Origin: Bacteroidota bacterium
Lineage (GTDB): Bacteria > Bacteroidota > Bacteroidia > Flavobacteriales_F > PHOS-HE28
DNA: 6,061 bases
Direction: 5' to 3'
Assembly: GCA_023428865.1 (NCBI GenBank)
Contig: JAEYWT010000348.1
Span: forward strand, 1 to 6,061
Of this stretch, positions 5,161 through 6,061 are shown piece after piece. Every line of letters starts with the position of its first letter. Positions within the stretch are counted from its first letter, which is position 1. A program made the translations under genes and the position numbers. The notes beneath the pieces are model-generated. The model saw nothing but the letters and a program-made list of their open reading frames with translations. It was not told where the DNA came from and searched no databases.

Positions 5161-5868
5161 ATGACACGCATTCCATTGATACTCGCCGCAACCTTGTTGC
5201 TAACGGCCTGTGACACGGGTAGTCCAAGGAAGCCGTCGGCATCCATCGTACATGGCGAAAAGCCGGTCGACATCGTTGTGATCGAAGACAACATCCGGCA
5301 CGACACCCTATTGATCCAGACCACATTCGACATGGGAGACAGCACGTTCGTGATGGTGGCCAGCCATGTTCAACCCAAGTTCGAAGGCATCAGGCTCTAT
5401 CGCTACGGTCTACTTCCGGACAGCAATGCGCGGATCCTGTCCTACTCCAACGGCGCATACGACAGTTGGACCATGTTGCCCACCTTCTTCCCGACCCCTG
5501 ATCCGCCGGGCACTTACTTGGTATTGGCCAACTTCGGCGAACGCGAAAGCTGGGGCCAGAAACTGATCTACATGGACAGCACCTTCACGGATCTGGGGTT
5601 CATCGATCTGGCCTTTCCGGAGCGCATCACCGAAGGGGACACCGCGTTCATGAAACGCACGAACATCGCACCGTACGGCAGACTTGCGTTACACAACGAT
5701 ACGGCCGTGTTCACGTTCGATTGCGACAGCCTCTTTCTCTACGACGACATGGCCGGGCACAACGACCTGGTCGTTCCCGCGAACACCATCCGCTACACCT
5801 ATCACCCGGACACCGGACTGGAGCTTTGGCGCGATGGCCAGCGTCGCGCTGTGAAGCAGCCGAGCTGA
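5161..5868 (+). CDS. Predicted lipoprotein of unknown function
   Basis: The 235-residue product has a short lipoprotein signal (MTR, hydrophobic 4-14, LLTAC with lipidated Cys17) followed by a polar linker (DTGSPRKPS). The mature part is rich in Asp, Thr and aromatic residues in strand-like segments (DTLLIQTTF, STFVMVASHV, GIRLYRYGLL, GTYLVLANFG, KLIYMDSTFTDLGFIDLAF, TAVFTFDCDSLFLYDD, IRYTYHP). This suggests a mainly beta extracytoplasmic domain. A second cysteine sits in FDCDS. No family or catalytic motif is recognised. ATG 5161 lies 1 nt after the stop of the GIN gene, so translational coupling is likely. It probably works at the same envelope location as the two genes before it, but that is inference from position. 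Confidence 0.8.
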   Translation: MTRIPLILAATLLLTACDTGSPRKPSASIVHGEKPVDIVVIEDNIRHDTLLIQTTFDMGDSTFVMVASHVQPKFEGIRLYRYGLLPDSNARILSYSNGAYDSWTMLPTFFPTPDPPGTYLVLANFGERESWGQKLIYMDSTFTDLGFIDLAFPERITEGDTAFMKRTNIAPYGRLALHNDTAVFTFDCDSLFLYDDMAGHNDLVVPANTIRYTYHPDTGLELWRDGQRRAVKQPS

Positions 5869-5869
5869 T

Positions 5870-6061
5870 CTACTGCACAGTCGGGATCATGCCCCTTGTG
5901 CCCATGTCCACCACCTGATCACCGGCGGCGGGTTCGAACACATCATCGCCTGCCACATCGATCCACTCGAAGCTGTTGTTGGTGCTGATGGACACCTTGA
6001 TCACCACATCTTCGGTCTCGTTCCCGGTGATCACGAGCGGCTCGGCGAAAACACCGGTCAC
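5870..6061 (-). CDS. C-terminal end of an unrecognised protein, truncated by the window edge
   Basis: Only the last 63 residues are inside the window. The frame is open to base 6061, so the true start lies beyond the edge. The GTG at the edge is probably an internal valine. The visible part contains strand-like LVITGNETEDVVIKVSIS, the stretch STNNSFEWID, an Asp/Gly-rich loop (DVAGDDVFEPAAGD) that could bind a cation, and the ending VVDMGTRGMIPTVQ with stop TAG at 5870-5872. The composition suggests an extracytoplasmic beta-rich protein, possibly a lipoprotein, but the N-terminus is not available. It converges on the preceding lipoprotein gene with a single base between the stop codons. Confidence 0.65.
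   Translation of the reverse strand: MTGVFAEPLVITGNETEDVVIKVSISTNNSFEWIDVAGDDVFEPAAGDQVVDMGTRGMIPTVQ

Noticed and set aside
4914..5345. 143-residue minus-strand open frame spanning the GIN gene end and the next lipoprotein start
   Set aside because: It crosses the junction of two supported plus-strand genes and has a composition typical of antisense translation.

Overview
The window reads as chromosomal DNA of a fairly GC-rich member of the Bacteroidota, most likely an uncultured Flavobacteriales-type lineage. Four things support this. There is a type IX secretion (T9SS) C-terminal sorting domain of the gliding-motility type. There is a tmRNA whose tag starts with Gly (GEADYALAA). Two well-placed promoter -7 elements match the Bacteroidota consensus TAnnTTTG. 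The window also carries many envelope proteins and lipoproteins of types common in this phylum. No insertion sequence, phage gene, CRISPR array or tRNA gene is visible.

Left part (1-1264): a small outer-membrane beta-barrel-like protein (70-648) is followed by a lipoprotein with one EGF-like module (745-1212). A perfect 18-bp inverted repeat (1227-1264) then serves as a terminator shared with the gene converging from the right.

Middle (1266-3669): ssrA (tmRNA) lies on the minus strand at 1266-1659. It is divergent from a metabolic gene (1795-3018) for a lysine-ketoglutarate reductase / saccharopine dehydrogenase of the AlaDH/PNT superfamily. The 135-bp gap between them holds one consensus -7 element facing each way. 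The reductase gene converges on a SiaB-like (DUF6272) protein gene on the minus strand (3019-3669), and the two stop codons together form the palindrome TGATCA.

Right part (3817-6061): three closely spaced plus-strand genes probably form an envelope operon. They encode a very small T9SS type-B cargo protein (PKD-like domain plus sorting domain), a GIN-domain (DUF2807) lipoprotein with seven GSG-marked turns, and an unrecognised lipoprotein. The last converges, with a 1-nt gap, on a minus-strand gene of which only the C-terminal 63 residues are in the window.

This is mostly ordinary core and envelope gene content. I found no convincing new multi-gene system. The points most worth following are the stand-alone LKR-type enzyme, the tmRNA and its abutting palindrome, the orphan SiaB protein, and the minimal T9SS cargo next to two lipoproteins.
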